From Candidatus Zixiibacteriota bacterium (GTDB lineage Bacteria > Zixibacteria > MSB-5A5 > DG-27): DNA of 64,000 nt. This document shows positions 1 to 8,321 of the stretch, piece after piece; the stretch's first letter is position 1; each line of letters begins with the position of its first letter. The stretch is from NCBI GenBank assembly GCA_030605835.1, contig JAUWHO010000029.1, positions 1-64,000 on the forward strand, given 5' to 3'. The position numbers were made by a program, and so were the translations under genes. The notes under the pieces were generated by a model, which saw only the letters and a list, made by a program, of their open reading frames with translations, was not told the DNA's origin and did not search any database.

Positions 1-458
1 TGACTACCACTTACTCCCTGAGCAGACTGAGCCATGGCGATCGAGCCGGTCTCGTGATGAAGCCCGCTCTTCTCCACCGGGAGATAATATCCAGGACCAC
101 CGGTGCCGACGCCATAAGGGTCTCCGCCCTGGACGACGAAGCCGGGAATGACCCGGTGGAAGATCAATCCGTCGTAGAAACCGCTGTTGACCAGCTTCAT
201 GAAGTTCTTTGAATGCTCCGGAGATTTGTCGAAGAAGACCTCGATTTCGATATTACCGAAATCAGTTTCTACCACAACCGTTGGATTGTAATCGTAATCG
301 GTCTTGATTGCTTGAGAGACCGGCGCCTTTTTTTCGTGAGAAGTGGAGGCCTTCTCTTCAGCCGCCTTCATCTCGGCAACTTTTCCCTCTTCGGTTTTCT
401 CCCCACAGGAGAGAATGAATAGACCCAGAATCGCCAGTAAAGCTGCAAACCTGCTCAT
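1..458 (-). CDS. cyclophilin-type peptidyl-prolyl isomerase, lipoprotein (3' end outside window)
   Basis: Catalyses cis-trans isomerisation of Xaa-Pro bonds, probably as a folding helper in the periplasm. The first 152 codons are visible. Translation starts at the ATG at 458 behind a GGAGG at about 469-473. Residues 2-17 are hydrophobic and end in the lipobox ILSC with Cys18, so the protein should be a lipid-anchored lipoprotein. After a charged linker (about residues 20-50) the cyclophilin fold begins (VETDFGNIEIEVF), followed by the signature FHRVIPGFVVQGGDP containing the catalytic Arg, then GTGGPGY and the start of a SIAMAQ strand. The reading frame is still open at position 1, so the last third is missing. 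It is divergent from fdhE and not obviously linked to it in function. The family call is firm; the substrate is unknown. Confidence 0.9.
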   Translation of the reverse strand, partial: MSRFAALLAILGLFILSCGEKTEEGKVAEMKAAEEKASTSHEKKAPVSQAIKTDYDYNPTVVVETDFGNIEIEVFFDKSPEHSKNFMKLVNSGFYDGLIFHRVIPGFVVQGGDPYGVGTGGPGYYLPVEKSGLHHETGSIAMAQSAQGVSGS

Positions 459-723
459 AGAAGTTTTTCCTCCATTTGGAATATGGGACCTCAACTGCGT
501 ACAACTCGCATTTCAGAACGCTGCTGAATATAAGCCAAAGTGAGAAGCTTCGCAAGCATAGTTTCGATCGGCTCAAACCCGCTGAACGTAGCATCCAATT
601 TAGCGACGTCAAAGAAAACTGGTGACGAACTGCAAGGTTTCCAAAACAACGGTGAGATACAGACTGCCGGGGAAAAGGTCCTCAAACATCTGCAAATTTT
701 TTTGCCGAGCCGGGAGTTTTTAC
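459..723. other. intergenic stretch without recognised gene
   Basis: This lies between the divergent cyclophilin and fdhE genes. Short frames exist on both strands, but none has a convincing ribosome binding site or recognisable protein. The promoter for the cyclophilin gene should be here, though I see no good consensus for it. Confidence 0.5.
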
Positions 724-755
724 TTGACAACTTTGGAACAGATTCTGTTTATTAT
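724..755 (+). promoter_or_regulatory. putative sigma-70 promoter for the fdhE operon
   Basis: A perfect TTGACA lies at 724-729, followed by TTTATT (748-753, spacer 18) or TATTAT (750-755, spacer 20). The spacing is less ideal than at other promoters in this window, so the site may need an activator. A perfect palindrome lies just downstream at 770-786. Confidence 0.45.
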
Positions 756-769
756 GGATAATTTTTTTA

Positions 770-786
770 GGCTCATCTGATGAGCC
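770..786. promoter_or_regulatory. perfect palindrome, candidate operator of the formate dehydrogenase block
   Basis: GGCTCATC T GATGAGCC has two perfect 8-base arms with a single central base. A one-base loop is too tight for an RNA hairpin terminator, so a dimeric DNA-binding protein site is more likely. It sits just after the putative -10 box and about 30 bases before the fdhE start, a typical repressor position. The regulator is unknown. Confidence 0.4.
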
Positions 787-816
787 CCCTTCTTTGACTG
801 TTGAGTTGCTGATAGA

Positions 817-1647
817 ATGATTGAGAACGAAAACGAGTTTTTCCAACTACATTCGAGCATAACCAGGGCGAAGTCCCTTTTCAAAGAGAGATTCGAACAG
901 CCACTGAGGGGGGTCTCACTCGAGGATGCCGAACAGAGGTTGAAGAGCGGGCGGCACCTCGTTGACTTCCAGAAGATCGAATTTCCGGAGGAAGAGCTGC
1001 GTAAGCTCTTTGAGGATTTCTGTTCGGTTATGAAAGGGTTCAAATTTCATGAGGTCGCCGAGGTGGAAACGTTGAAAGCCGCCGTGGAGGCCGGAGAGCT
1101 GAATTGGGGATCGCTGGTCAAAAAGACTTACTCGGGTGATCCCGATTTCTTAAGCTCGCTCGGAGAACGCCTCGGTGTCAGTGTCGATTTGCTTGCCTAT
1201 TTGGGGACAAACCTGGGGAATCCCTTTTTCGAGATGTATGCCGGCCAGCTGCGGGGGAAAGTAGACCTCGAAGACTGGCTCGAAGGACGTTGCCCCCTGT
1301 GCGGCAGCGAGGCCGCCTTCGCCAGGCTCAGAAGGGACGATGGCAAGCGCATCCTGTGGTGCCAATTCTGCGGAACGGAGTGGGGATATCCCAGAATCAA
1401 ATGCCCCTTCTGCGCCACCGAGAATCACAAAAAACTGAGATACCTCTTCACCGAAGAGGAGAAGCGCTATCGGGTTTACCTCTGCGGCGAATGTAAACGT
1501 TACATAAAAACCCTCGACGAAAGAGAGATCCCCGAGGATGAAAAACCGGATTTGTCCTTTGAGAACCTAAAGACTCTATATCTGGATATCCTGGCGGAGA
1601 AGGATGGATACCACGGTCGGGACTCCCGGCAGGGAGCGAGGGTATGA
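817..1647 (+). CDS. fdhE: formate dehydrogenase accessory protein FdhE
   Basis: FdhE is a rubredoxin-like iron-binding protein needed in the cytoplasm for maturation of Tat-exported, molybdenum- or tungsten-containing respiratory formate dehydrogenases. The 276-residue protein has a helical N-terminal half and a C-terminal metal-binding half with four CxxC pairs starting at about residues 159 (CPLC), 182 (CQFC), 196 (CPFC) and 223 (CGEC), the family hallmark. Its length is slightly below that of E. coli FdhE (about 309 residues). It is the first gene of the + strand block that carries the selenocysteine formate dehydrogenase, the Mo-cofactor nucleotidyltransferase and fdhD, which supports the role. 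A weak promoter and a palindrome lie directly upstream. Confidence 0.9.
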   Translation: MIENENEFFQLHSSITRAKSLFKERFEQPLRGVSLEDAEQRLKSGRHLVDFQKIEFPEEELRKLFEDFCSVMKGFKFHEVAEVETLKAAVEAGELNWGSLVKKTYSGDPDFLSSLGERLGVSVDLLAYLGTNLGNPFFEMYAGQLRGKVDLEDWLEGRCPLCGSEAAFARLRRDDGKRILWCQFCGTEWGYPRIKCPFCATENHKKLRYLFTEEEKRYRVYLCGECKRYIKTLDEREIPEDEKPDLSFENLKTLYLDILAEKDGYHGRDSRQGARV

Positions 1648-1731
1648 GCCGATTCTATTAGATGACGATTGTGAATGTTTTCACTATGCACGCAGTCTCC
1701 CCTCCGTAGTTGGAATGAATACTTATCTTGC

Positions 1732-1753
1732 CGGTCAGTTCAGTTCCTGACCG
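1732..1753 (+). other. stem-loop between fdhE and the cytochrome gene
   Basis: CGGTCAG at 1732-1738 pairs with CTGACCG at 1747-1753 around an 8-base loop. No T-tract follows, so it is not a standard terminator. It could be an RNA processing or protection element that sets different transcript levels for fdhE and the structural genes. Confidence 0.35.
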
Positions 1754-1805
1754 CTGACAGAAGAAAAATAGAACGAGAGAATATCAAAGAAGGAGAGGCA
1801 TAATC

Positions 1806-2288
1806 ATGAAAAGATACAGCATTCTCGCTCTGGCGCTCCTTTTCTCCGTTGTCGCCGTGGCTGGCGTGCTTTTGGTGAACGGCTCTGTGGCCGCCCCTCA
1901 AAAGGCACAGCAGACCGCCTTCGAAAAGAAGTGTTCGGTCTGCCACACTCTGGAGAGGGTCAAGACCGAAATCGAGATCATGATCAAGGAGATGCACGAG
2001 AAAGCTGGCATAGAGGTCAGCGATGCCGAGCTCAAAGAGATTGAGGAGTCGTTCACTCTAAGACCGGTCAAGGAACCTCACCGGGCGATGTTCCAGGAGA
2101 AGTGCCAGAAATGTCATGGGCTGGACGTGGTCATCAAGGCCCATCAGACCAAGGATGAGGCCCAGATGAAGATGACCATCGAGCGGATGTCCAAGAAGAA
2201 GAGCTCCAAGATCAGCAAAAGGGATATCGAGAAGATTCACAAGTCGATGTTCATGCTCAACGAGATCTACGAAAAGGATGTCGAGTAA
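1806..2288 (+). CDS. small periplasmic c-type cytochrome with two heme-binding motifs
   Basis: A 160-residue protein with a signal peptide (about residues 1-30, ending GSVAA) and two covalent heme c motifs, CSVCH near residue 43 and CQKCH near residue 100. Most of the remainder is charged helix rich in Lys and Glu. It should be exported by Sec and loaded with heme in the periplasm. A strong Shine-Dalgarno sequence (GAAGGAGAGG) precedes the ATG. The next gene, about 65 bases downstream, is the periplasmic formate dehydrogenase alpha subunit, so I infer that this cytochrome accepts electrons from the dehydrogenase. The operon has no cytochrome b (FdnI-type) subunit. I cannot assign it to a named cytochrome family with certainty. 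Confidence 0.85.
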   Translation: MKRYSILALALLFSVVAVAGVLLVNGSVAAPQKAQQTAFEKKCSVCHTLERVKTEIEIMIKEMHEKAGIEVSDAELKEIEESFTLRPVKEPHRAMFQEKCQKCHGLDVVIKAHQTKDEAQMKMTIERMSKKKSSKISKRDIEKIHKSMFMLNEIYEKDVE

Positions 2289-2352
2289 CAGATAGGCAAG
2301 AAAATAAGTAGAAGTAAATTGTTAATAGATACCAGGAGGTGAAAAGACAGAG

Positions 2353-5325
2353 ATGAAACTCTCTCGAAGAGGTTTCTTGAAGGTGACGGGCGCAGCCACC
2401 ACCGGGGCGCTTTTGGGCAACTTCGCTTTCAACCGCAAGTCCTCGGAGGCCTACGCCCAGACCTTGAGAACCCGCTATGCCGAAGAGAGCACCACCATCT
2501 GTCCTTACTGCGCAGTGGGTTGCGGGATGATAGTCTCGGTCTCCAGAGGCAAGGTAATCAACATCGAAGGAGATCCCGACCATCCCATAAACCAGGGTTC
2601 GTTGTGCAGTAAGGGGAGTGCCCTCTTCCAGGTCGCCAACAACGACCGCCGCATGACCAAGGTCCTCTACCGGGCTCCCTACTCCGACCGCTGGGAGGAG
2701 AAAAGCTGGGATTGGACCATCTCTAGGATCGCGGAGAACATCAAGAAGACCCGGGATGCAAATTGGGTCGGCAAGGATTCGAAGGGACGAGTGGTCAACC
2801 GCGTCGAAGCCATCGGCGCTCTGGGGGGAGCGGCACTTGATAATGAGGAGTGTTACCTCTGGTCCAAGTTGGCCCGGGCTTTGGGGATCGTTTACTTGGA
2901 ACACCAGGCCCGCATATGACACTCCGCTACCGTCGCCAGTTTGGCGGAAACATACGGTAGGGGAGCCATGACCAACCACTGGATCGACATCAAGAACGCC
3001 GATTGCATAATGATCATCGGCTCCAATGCCGCCGAGAATCACCCCGTCTCGTTCCGGTGGGTGACCAAGGCGATGGAGAAGGGCGCCAAGCTGATCAACG
3101 TCGATCCCCGCTTCACCCGCACCTCCTCCAAGGCCGATATTTACGCTCCCCTGAGATCCGGCGCCGACATCGCCTTCATAAACGGCGTTATGAACTACAT
3201 CATCGAGAATAATCTTTACGACAAAGATTATCTAGTTGATAACACCAACGCCAGTTTCTTGGTCAACGAGAAGTTCAGTTTCAAGAACGGTCTGTATGTC
3301 GGTTACAACAAGAAAAAGAAAAAATACGACAAAAAGTACTGGAGATACCAGCTCGACGAAAACGGAATCCCCAAGGTCGACAGGACCCTCCAGAATCCCC
3401 GCTGTGTCTTCCAGCTTCTGAGAAAACACCTTTCTCGTTACAACCTCGATGAGGTGTCGGCAATTACCGGGACTCCCAAGCACCTGTTGCTGGAGGTCGC
3501 CAAGATCTATGGAGCTACCGGAGCCAAGGGAAAATCTGGTACCATAATGTATGCTATGGGCACCACCCAGCATACCGTTGGCACCCAGAACGTCCGCAGC
3601 TACGCCATGCTCCAGCTTCTGTTGGGGAATGTGGGAATTGCCGGCGGAGGCATCAATGCCTTAAGAGGGGAGTCCAACGTCCAGGGTTCGACCGACATGG
3701 CCTTACTCTTCCACATCCTCCCGGGCTATCTTAAGACCCCGCGGGTGGAAGATCAGAGCTTAAAGCAATACCTGGAGCACTGGACCCCTAAGTCTGCAGA
3801 TCCCAAGAGCGCCAATTGGTGGCAACACACCCCGAAATATATGGTCAGTCTCCTGAAGGCTTTCTGGGGAGAGCACGCCACCAAGGGTAACCAGTTTGCG
3901 TACTCCTATATGCCCAAGGTGAGCGAGAACTACTCCCACATCACCATGTTCGAGGCCATGTACGACGGCAAGATCAAGGGCTTAATCTGCATGGGGCAGA
4001 ACCCGGCGGTTGGAGGTCCTAACGTCAGGAAGGAAAAGAAGGCCTTAGAGAAGTTAGATTGGCTGGTGGCGGTAGACCTGTGGGAGACCGAGACCGCCTC
4101 CTTCTGGGCAACTCCGGAGGTAGATCCCAAAAAGATCAAAACCGAGGTCTTCATGTTGCCGGCGGCAGCCTCCATGGAGAAGGAGGGCAGCATCACCAAC
4201 AGCGGCCGCTGGATGCAGTGGAGATACCAGGCAGTCCATCCGCCCGGAGATGCCAAATCAGATCTGTGGATCTTAGATAAGCTGGCAAAACAGCTCAAGA
4301 AACTGTATAAGAAGGACGGTGGTGCCTTCGCGGAGCCGATAGTCCATCTCAACTGGAATTACGGCCCCAAAGAGGAGCCGAATGTCCATCTGGTCGCCAA
4401 GGAGATCAACGGATACGATCTGGTCACCGGCAAGCTGGTGCCCTCATTTGGAAAACTCAAAGATGACGGCACCACCTCCTCCGGCAACTGGCTCTATTGT
4501 GCCAGTTACACCGAGAAGGGAAACATGGCCGCTCGCAGAGACCCAAGGGATGCCACCAACAAGATCGGGCTTTATCCCAACTGGTCCTGGTGCTGGCCGG
4601 TGAATCGCAGAATCATCTATAACCGCGCCTCCTGCGACCTCAAGGGGAATCCTCACGCCCCGCATAAATATGTGGTAAAGTGGCTTGCTGACGAAAAGAA
4701 GTGGGTCGGAGATGTCCCCGATGGCGGCTGGCCACCAGGAACCAGGCACTCCTTCATAATGAAGCCGGAGGGACACGCCCGGCTGTTCGGTTTCGGTCTG
4801 GCCGACGGTCCCTTCCCGGAGCACTACGAACCGCTGGAGAGTCCGGTGAAGAACCGCATGTCCAAGACCCAGATTAATCCTGTGACCAAGGTCTGGAGAG
4901 GGGCGATGAACGAGATCGGAAACAAGAAGAAGTATCCCATCATTGCCACCACCTACCGGGTCACCGAACACTGGCAGGCGGGGCAGATGACCCGCAACAA
5001 CGCCTGGCTGGTGGAGCTCATGCCCGACATGTTCGTGGAGATGAGCAAATCTCTGGCAAAATCCAAGAGGATCAAACATGGTGATCGGGTGAAGATAAAG
5101 ACCGCTCGCGGGGAAATCACCGCCTACGCGGTGGTGACCGAACGCTTCCAAGCTTTCAAGCTGAACGGGAGGCTTTACGAGCAGGTCGGTCTGCCGTGGC
5201 ATTTCGGGTATAAGGGTTTGGCACAGGGTTTCAGCGCCAACATCCTCACCCCCCACGTGGGAGACGCCAACACCATGATCCCGGAATACAAGGCGTTCCT
5301 CTGCAATGTAGAGAAGGAGGTGTGA
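2353..5325 (+). CDS. fdnG: respiratory formate dehydrogenase alpha subunit, selenocysteine-containing
   Basis: Oxidises formate to CO2 at a molybdenum (or tungsten) bis-MGD site on the outer side of the inner membrane. The gene reads as one protein of 990 residues if the in-frame TGA at 2917-2919 is decoded as selenocysteine (residue 189). Flanking residues HQARI-U-HSATVASLA match the FdnG active site, and a SECIS-like hairpin follows. The N-terminus carries a twin-arginine signal (SRRGFLK), so the folded enzyme is exported by Tat. A 4Fe-4S site follows (Cys50, Cys53, Cys57, Cys85), then the molybdopterin domains (GRGAMTNHW, GSNAAENHPVSFRW, GNVGIAGGGINALRGESNVQGSTD). Length is close to E. coli FdnG (1015). 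It starts after AGGAGG and is followed four bases later by the beta subunit. Expression needs selABCD elsewhere in the genome. Confidence 0.96.
2927..2960 (+). promoter_or_regulatory. SECIS-like element for selenocysteine insertion
   Basis: Eight to ten bases after the UGA (2917-2919) the mRNA can form a two-part hairpin. The lower stem is CTACCGT (2927-2933) with ACGGTAG (2954-2960). The upper stem is CGCCA (2934-2938) with TGGCG (2942-2946), closed by a GTT loop about 20 bases from the UGA. A 7-base bulge (GAAACAT) lies on the 3' side. A short hairpin with a GU-containing apical loop at this distance is what bacterial SelB recognises. It lies inside the coding region, as is normal in bacteria. 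Confidence 0.8.
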
Positions 5326-5329
5326 CCAG

Positions 5330-6142
5330 ATGGCTGCAAAAGCGATACTCTTCGATTTAGATAAATGCATAGGTTGCCGCGCCTGTCAGGTGGCCTGTAA
5401 AGCCTGGAATCAGCTCCCCGGAGAGGAAACCAGATTCTTCGCGGCCGCTGGGGGTTACCAGAACCCCCCATCCCTTTCGCCCAAGACTTACACCCTGGTC
5501 AAATTCTACGAGACCACCGTGGGCGATAAGTTCAGGTGGATGTTCCGCAAGCACCAGTGCATGCAGTGTGTCGACCCGGCGTGCGTGAAGGCTTGCCCGG
5601 TGGAGCCGGTGAAGGCCATGACCCACGACAAGAAGCTCGGAGTCGTTTACGTCAACAAAGAGCTCTGCATCGGCTGTGGAGCCTGCTACGAGTATTGTCC
5701 CTTCGGGATCCCGCGCATAGACGACAAAACCGAGAAGGCCACCAAGTGCACTTTCTGCTACGATCGGGTTTCCAACGGCATGGAGCCGGCCTGCGTGAAG
5801 GCCTGCCCCACCGATTGCCTAGTCTACGGAGACCGAGACATGATCTTGGAGATGGCTCACAAGGCCCAAAAGAGACTGAAGGCGAAGGGGAGAAACCCTC
5901 AGATTTACGGAGAGAGGGAGCTGGGAACTGGATGTAGCAAGATCTACGTGCTGCCGGAGCCTTTAGGCTATTTCCCCGACCTTCCCAAGAAGCCCAAGGT
6001 CTCCGAGGATCTGGGACTCTTCCACGAGTTCTTGAAGCCCCTTGGCTCGCTGAGCATATCTGCCGCGGTCATAGGATTAGTGATTGCTAGAGTGAAAGAA
6101 GCAAGGCAGACCGAAGAGGTCACAGAGAAAGTCGAAGCTTAA
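5330..6142 (+). CDS. fdnH: formate dehydrogenase iron-sulfur (beta) subunit
   Basis: An electron-transfer subunit that carries electrons from the catalytic subunit through four 4Fe-4S clusters. The 270-residue protein shows the ferredoxin-type motifs in order: CIGCRACQVAC (from about residue 16), CMQCVDPACVKACP, CIGCGACYEYCP and CTFCYDRVSNGMEPACVKACP. Near the C-terminus (about 240-258) is a single hydrophobic stretch, LGSLSISAAVIGLVIA, a likely membrane anchor as in FdnH. It has no signal peptide, which fits co-export with the Tat substrate FdnG. Its Shine-Dalgarno GGAGG lies inside the end of fdnG and the genes are four bases apart, so translation is probably coupled. No cytochrome b subunit follows. 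Confidence 0.94.
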   Translation: MAAKAILFDLDKCIGCRACQVACKAWNQLPGEETRFFAAAGGYQNPPSLSPKTYTLVKFYETTVGDKFRWMFRKHQCMQCVDPACVKACPVEPVKAMTHDKKLGVVYVNKELCIGCGACYEYCPFGIPRIDDKTEKATKCTFCYDRVSNGMEPACVKACPTDCLVYGDRDMILEMAHKAQKRLKAKGRNPQIYGERELGTGCSKIYVLPEPLGYFPDLPKKPKVSEDLGLFHEFLKPLGSLSISAAVIGLVIARVKEARQTEEVTEKVEA

Positions 6143-6162
6143 ACCAGAAAGGAGAACTTGAA

Positions 6163-7386
6163 GTGAGAAAAACTGTATTTCTCTCAATCGCCATCGCTTT
6201 GATGTTAGTTGTGAACGCCTCGGCCGGGGTGGATGTCAAACCTTACGGTTTCATCTTGGTGAACGTTGGCATAAATGATGTTCTGGGCACCGATATTCCG
6301 GTGAAGGCCGGGATCGCGGACACGACCACCAGGACCAACTTCCTCATCACCCCCCGGCAGACCCGCTTCGGGCTGAAGATGTCCTCTGAGTGGGAAGACT
6401 GGGAAATAGGCGGTCAGATAGAGCTCGACTTCTGGGGCTTGAAAGGGAGCGGAGCCAACGGGCTCGCGATGCAGTCTGCGCCCCGTTTGAGAAGAGCCTT
6501 CTTCAAAATGACCAGGGAAAACATGACTTTCCTGGTCGGACAGGAGTGGGTATTCTTCGCCCCCCTCTCTCCCACCTCCATCGCCCACGTCTCCATTCCG
6601 GAGTTCTCCAGCTGCGGAAACCTCTGGAACCGGATGCCACAGATCAGGTTTGAGCACCAGCATGACCTCGGCGAGAACGGATCCGTCCTTTTCCAGTGGG
6701 CGCTGCTAAGACCTCTGGGGGCGGATGTCGCCACCGCCACCAGGACTCAGGGAGAGGCTTTCGGGGCCGGTGAATACAACGGCCTTCCCTTCTTCCAGGG
6801 TAGGGTCTCCGCCAGCTTCGACAATAATGTGACGATCGGTTTCTCCAGTCATTACGGCCAAGAGGACTGGGACAAGGCCTATCCGACCATGGATTTTCAC
6901 GAGGATAAGACCACCACCGCCGCCGCCGCCGTGGACTTCAAAGCCAAGGCCGGGATTTTCGGCCTCTCTGGGGAGTGGTTCATGGGAAGTAATTTGCGGA
7001 TGCTCTTCAGCAACGCTCACGTTTGGGCCGAGTTCGACGCCGTCAGCGGAAAGAACAAGGTCAAGGGGGTGGAGGCCAACGGTGGATGGGGACAAATCTC
7101 CCTCAAACCGCAGAACACAAATCTCTCCTTCAACACCGGGGTGGGAACCGAAATCCTCAAGGAAGAGCACGTCGATTCCCTGGCAGCCGCGGGAGCGGCC
7201 CAGCTGTGGAAAAATCTGACCTTCTTCGCCAACATCATGGCCAAGCCGATGGACAATGTCACCGTTGCGTTTGAGTACGGTTACCTGAAGACCACGTACA
7301 AATACTGGGATGCGACCGCGGCCGCACTGGCGGAGAGCGATGCTAATAACAGTAACTTCAATCTGGCCTTTAAATTCGATTTTTAA
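6163..7386 (+). CDS. outer-membrane porin-like beta-barrel protein
   Basis: A 407-residue protein with a GTG start behind AGGAGA, a signal peptide (MRKTVFLSIAIALMLVVNASA) and a long run of alternating strand-forming segments with aromatic girdles (RQTRFGLKMSSEWEDWEIGGQIELDFWG, NLAFKFDF at the C-terminus). The last residue is Phe, typical for BAM-inserted barrels. The RxTRFGLK...GQIELDF pattern resembles DcaP-like or other trimeric porins. It lies between the formate dehydrogenase beta subunit and a membrane protein in the same transcription direction, so it may bring formate, or a metal oxyanion for the cofactor, across the outer membrane. That role is inference. Confidence 0.75.
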   Translation: MRKTVFLSIAIALMLVVNASAGVDVKPYGFILVNVGINDVLGTDIPVKAGIADTTTRTNFLITPRQTRFGLKMSSEWEDWEIGGQIELDFWGLKGSGANGLAMQSAPRLRRAFFKMTRENMTFLVGQEWVFFAPLSPTSIAHVSIPEFSSCGNLWNRMPQIRFEHQHDLGENGSVLFQWALLRPLGADVATATRTQGEAFGAGEYNGLPFFQGRVSASFDNNVTIGFSSHYGQEDWDKAYPTMDFHEDKTTTAAAAVDFKAKAGIFGLSGEWFMGSNLRMLFSNAHVWAEFDAVSGKNKVKGVEANGGWGQISLKPQNTNLSFNTGVGTEILKEEHVDSLAAAGAAQLWKNLTFFANIMAKPMDNVTVAFEYGYLKTTYKYWDATAAALAESDANNSNFNLAFKFDF

Positions 7387-7398
7387 GGAGCGGAAAAT

Positions 7399-8049
7399 AT
7401 GAGCGACAAAAAGAGGCTTATCTTAGGAATCATACTTTTCGGCTCCATCTGGGGCGGGTTGGAGGCGCTGGGAATAAAAGTGATGGGTGCGACCGGCTTC
7501 CACCCCAGCTCCCCTGTTCTGGCCCTGATTGCGATTCTCTTATTGGCATCCGCCCGGGTGGTTTTCCCCAGGGCCGGCACCACCATCCTGATTGCGCTGG
7601 TGGCCGCTGGCTTTAAGTTCCTGAGCCTCCCCAGTGTGTATTTCTGTCAGCTCTGCGCGGTGCTTTTGACCGGCGTGGTCTTCGACCTCGCCTTCAGTCT
7701 GGCGGAGAGAAAAGGCTTGACCAAAAGCCTGGTCAGTTTGGGGATGGTGGGGTTGGTCGCCAGCTACATAAACTACCTGACCTTTGCCTTCTCGGAAGCG
7801 TACCTCTTTGTCAATGCCTACTGGGCTGAAAGAGGAGTGGCTGGTCTTCTCAGATGGGTTTACACCGACGGGAGCTATGCCGCTGCTTTGAGTTTCTTCG
7901 GGATCATAGTTGGAGCAGCTCTGGGGAGAAAGCTGGCGCCGAGGTTCTTAAGGTGGTCCGCCGATGGCGGAAAGGAGAAAGCATACGCCCGGGGACTTAT
8001 TTTGACTTCACTCGGTTTCTGGGTGTTGGGGCTGGTGCTTTATAGCTGA
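7399..8049 (+). CDS. polytopic membrane protein of unknown function
   Basis: A 216-residue integral inner-membrane protein with about six or seven hydrophobic segments (roughly residues 7-28, 38-57, 59-77, 79-101, 109-130, 161-181 and 196-216). It has only one histidine (FHPSS) and no heme-ligating His pairs, so it is not a substitute for the cytochrome b subunit of formate dehydrogenase. Its size and layout resemble small vitamin or metal uptake components such as ECF S-proteins, but I see no diagnostic motif and do not assign it. It follows the porin by 12 bases behind AAGGAG and is followed by a strong hairpin at 8095-8124. Its position suggests a role in formate, molybdate or electron transport. 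Confidence 0.65.
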   Translation: MSDKKRLILGIILFGSIWGGLEALGIKVMGATGFHPSSPVLALIAILLLASARVVFPRAGTTILIALVAAGFKFLSLPSVYFCQLCAVLLTGVVFDLAFSLAERKGLTKSLVSLGMVGLVASYINYLTFAFSEAYLFVNAYWAERGVAGLLRWVYTDGSYAAALSFFGIIVGAALGRKLAPRFLRWSADGGKEKAYARGLILTSLGFWVLGLVLYS

Positions 8050-8094
8050 TCTCTTCTAGCTGAGAATCAGCTTAACCTACATATCGTTTGAATT

Positions 8095-8124
8095 GGAAAG
8101 GGAGAGGAATACTTCTCCCTTTCC
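8095..8124 (+). other. strong stem-loop before the mobB segment
   Basis: GGAAAGGGAGA (8095-8105) and TCTCCCTTTCC (8114-8124) form an 11-base-pair stem with an 8-base loop. No T-tract follows. It lies 20 bases before the 52-residue gene and could be an attenuator, a processing site or a 3' protection hairpin for the structural-gene mRNA. Confidence 0.5.
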
Positions 8125-8143
8125 TGTCAAATAAGGAGAAAGG

Positions 8144-8302
8144 ATGGAAAATCCGGGACAAGTAAAGATCAAGGTGAACCAGAAAGAGCTTTCCTTGAAT
8201 CCGTTCGTCACCAATCTGACAGGGAGCATCGTCTGGGCGATCGTCTCCTCCCTGAAGACCGATGAGGAAGCTCACGAAGTCGTCATTGAAGTCTCTCGAT
8301 AA
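8144..8302 (+). CDS. conserved-looking 52-residue protein upstream of mobB
   Basis: Starts with ATG at 8144 behind AAGGAGAAAGG and ends with TAA at 8300-8302. The sequence begins MENPGQVKIKVNQKELSL, continues with NPFVTNLTGSIVWAIVSSLK and ends EVVIEVSR. It reads like a single small alpha/beta unit: a first strand (VKIKVN), a helix (FVTNLTGSIVWAIVSSLK) and a last strand (EVVIEV). It sits 19 bases before mobB, inside the formate dehydrogenase and molybdenum cofactor block, with strand-helix-strand spacing that looks selected rather than random. I recall small proteins of this shape next to mobB in other anaerobes, but cannot confirm that here. Function unknown; it could be a cofactor or metal-handling partner. 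Confidence 0.7.
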   Translation: MENPGQVKIKVNQKELSLNPFVTNLTGSIVWAIVSSLKTDEEAHEVVIEVSR

Positions 8303-8321
8303 TTCGGGAGTGAGAATAGAT

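Noticed and set aside
2353-2944. Formate dehydrogenase alpha subunit as two separate or frameshifted genes
   Set aside because: The break is a single in-frame TGA at the known selenocysteine position with a SECIS-like hairpin, so it is one gene.
4444-5370. 308-residue frame on the - strand
   Set aside because: Lies entirely antisense to fdnG, with no ribosome binding site and no protein features; a shadow of a GC-biased gene.
7399-8049. Membrane protein as the cytochrome b (gamma) subunit of formate dehydrogenase
   Set aside because: It has only one histidine, so it cannot ligate two b hemes.
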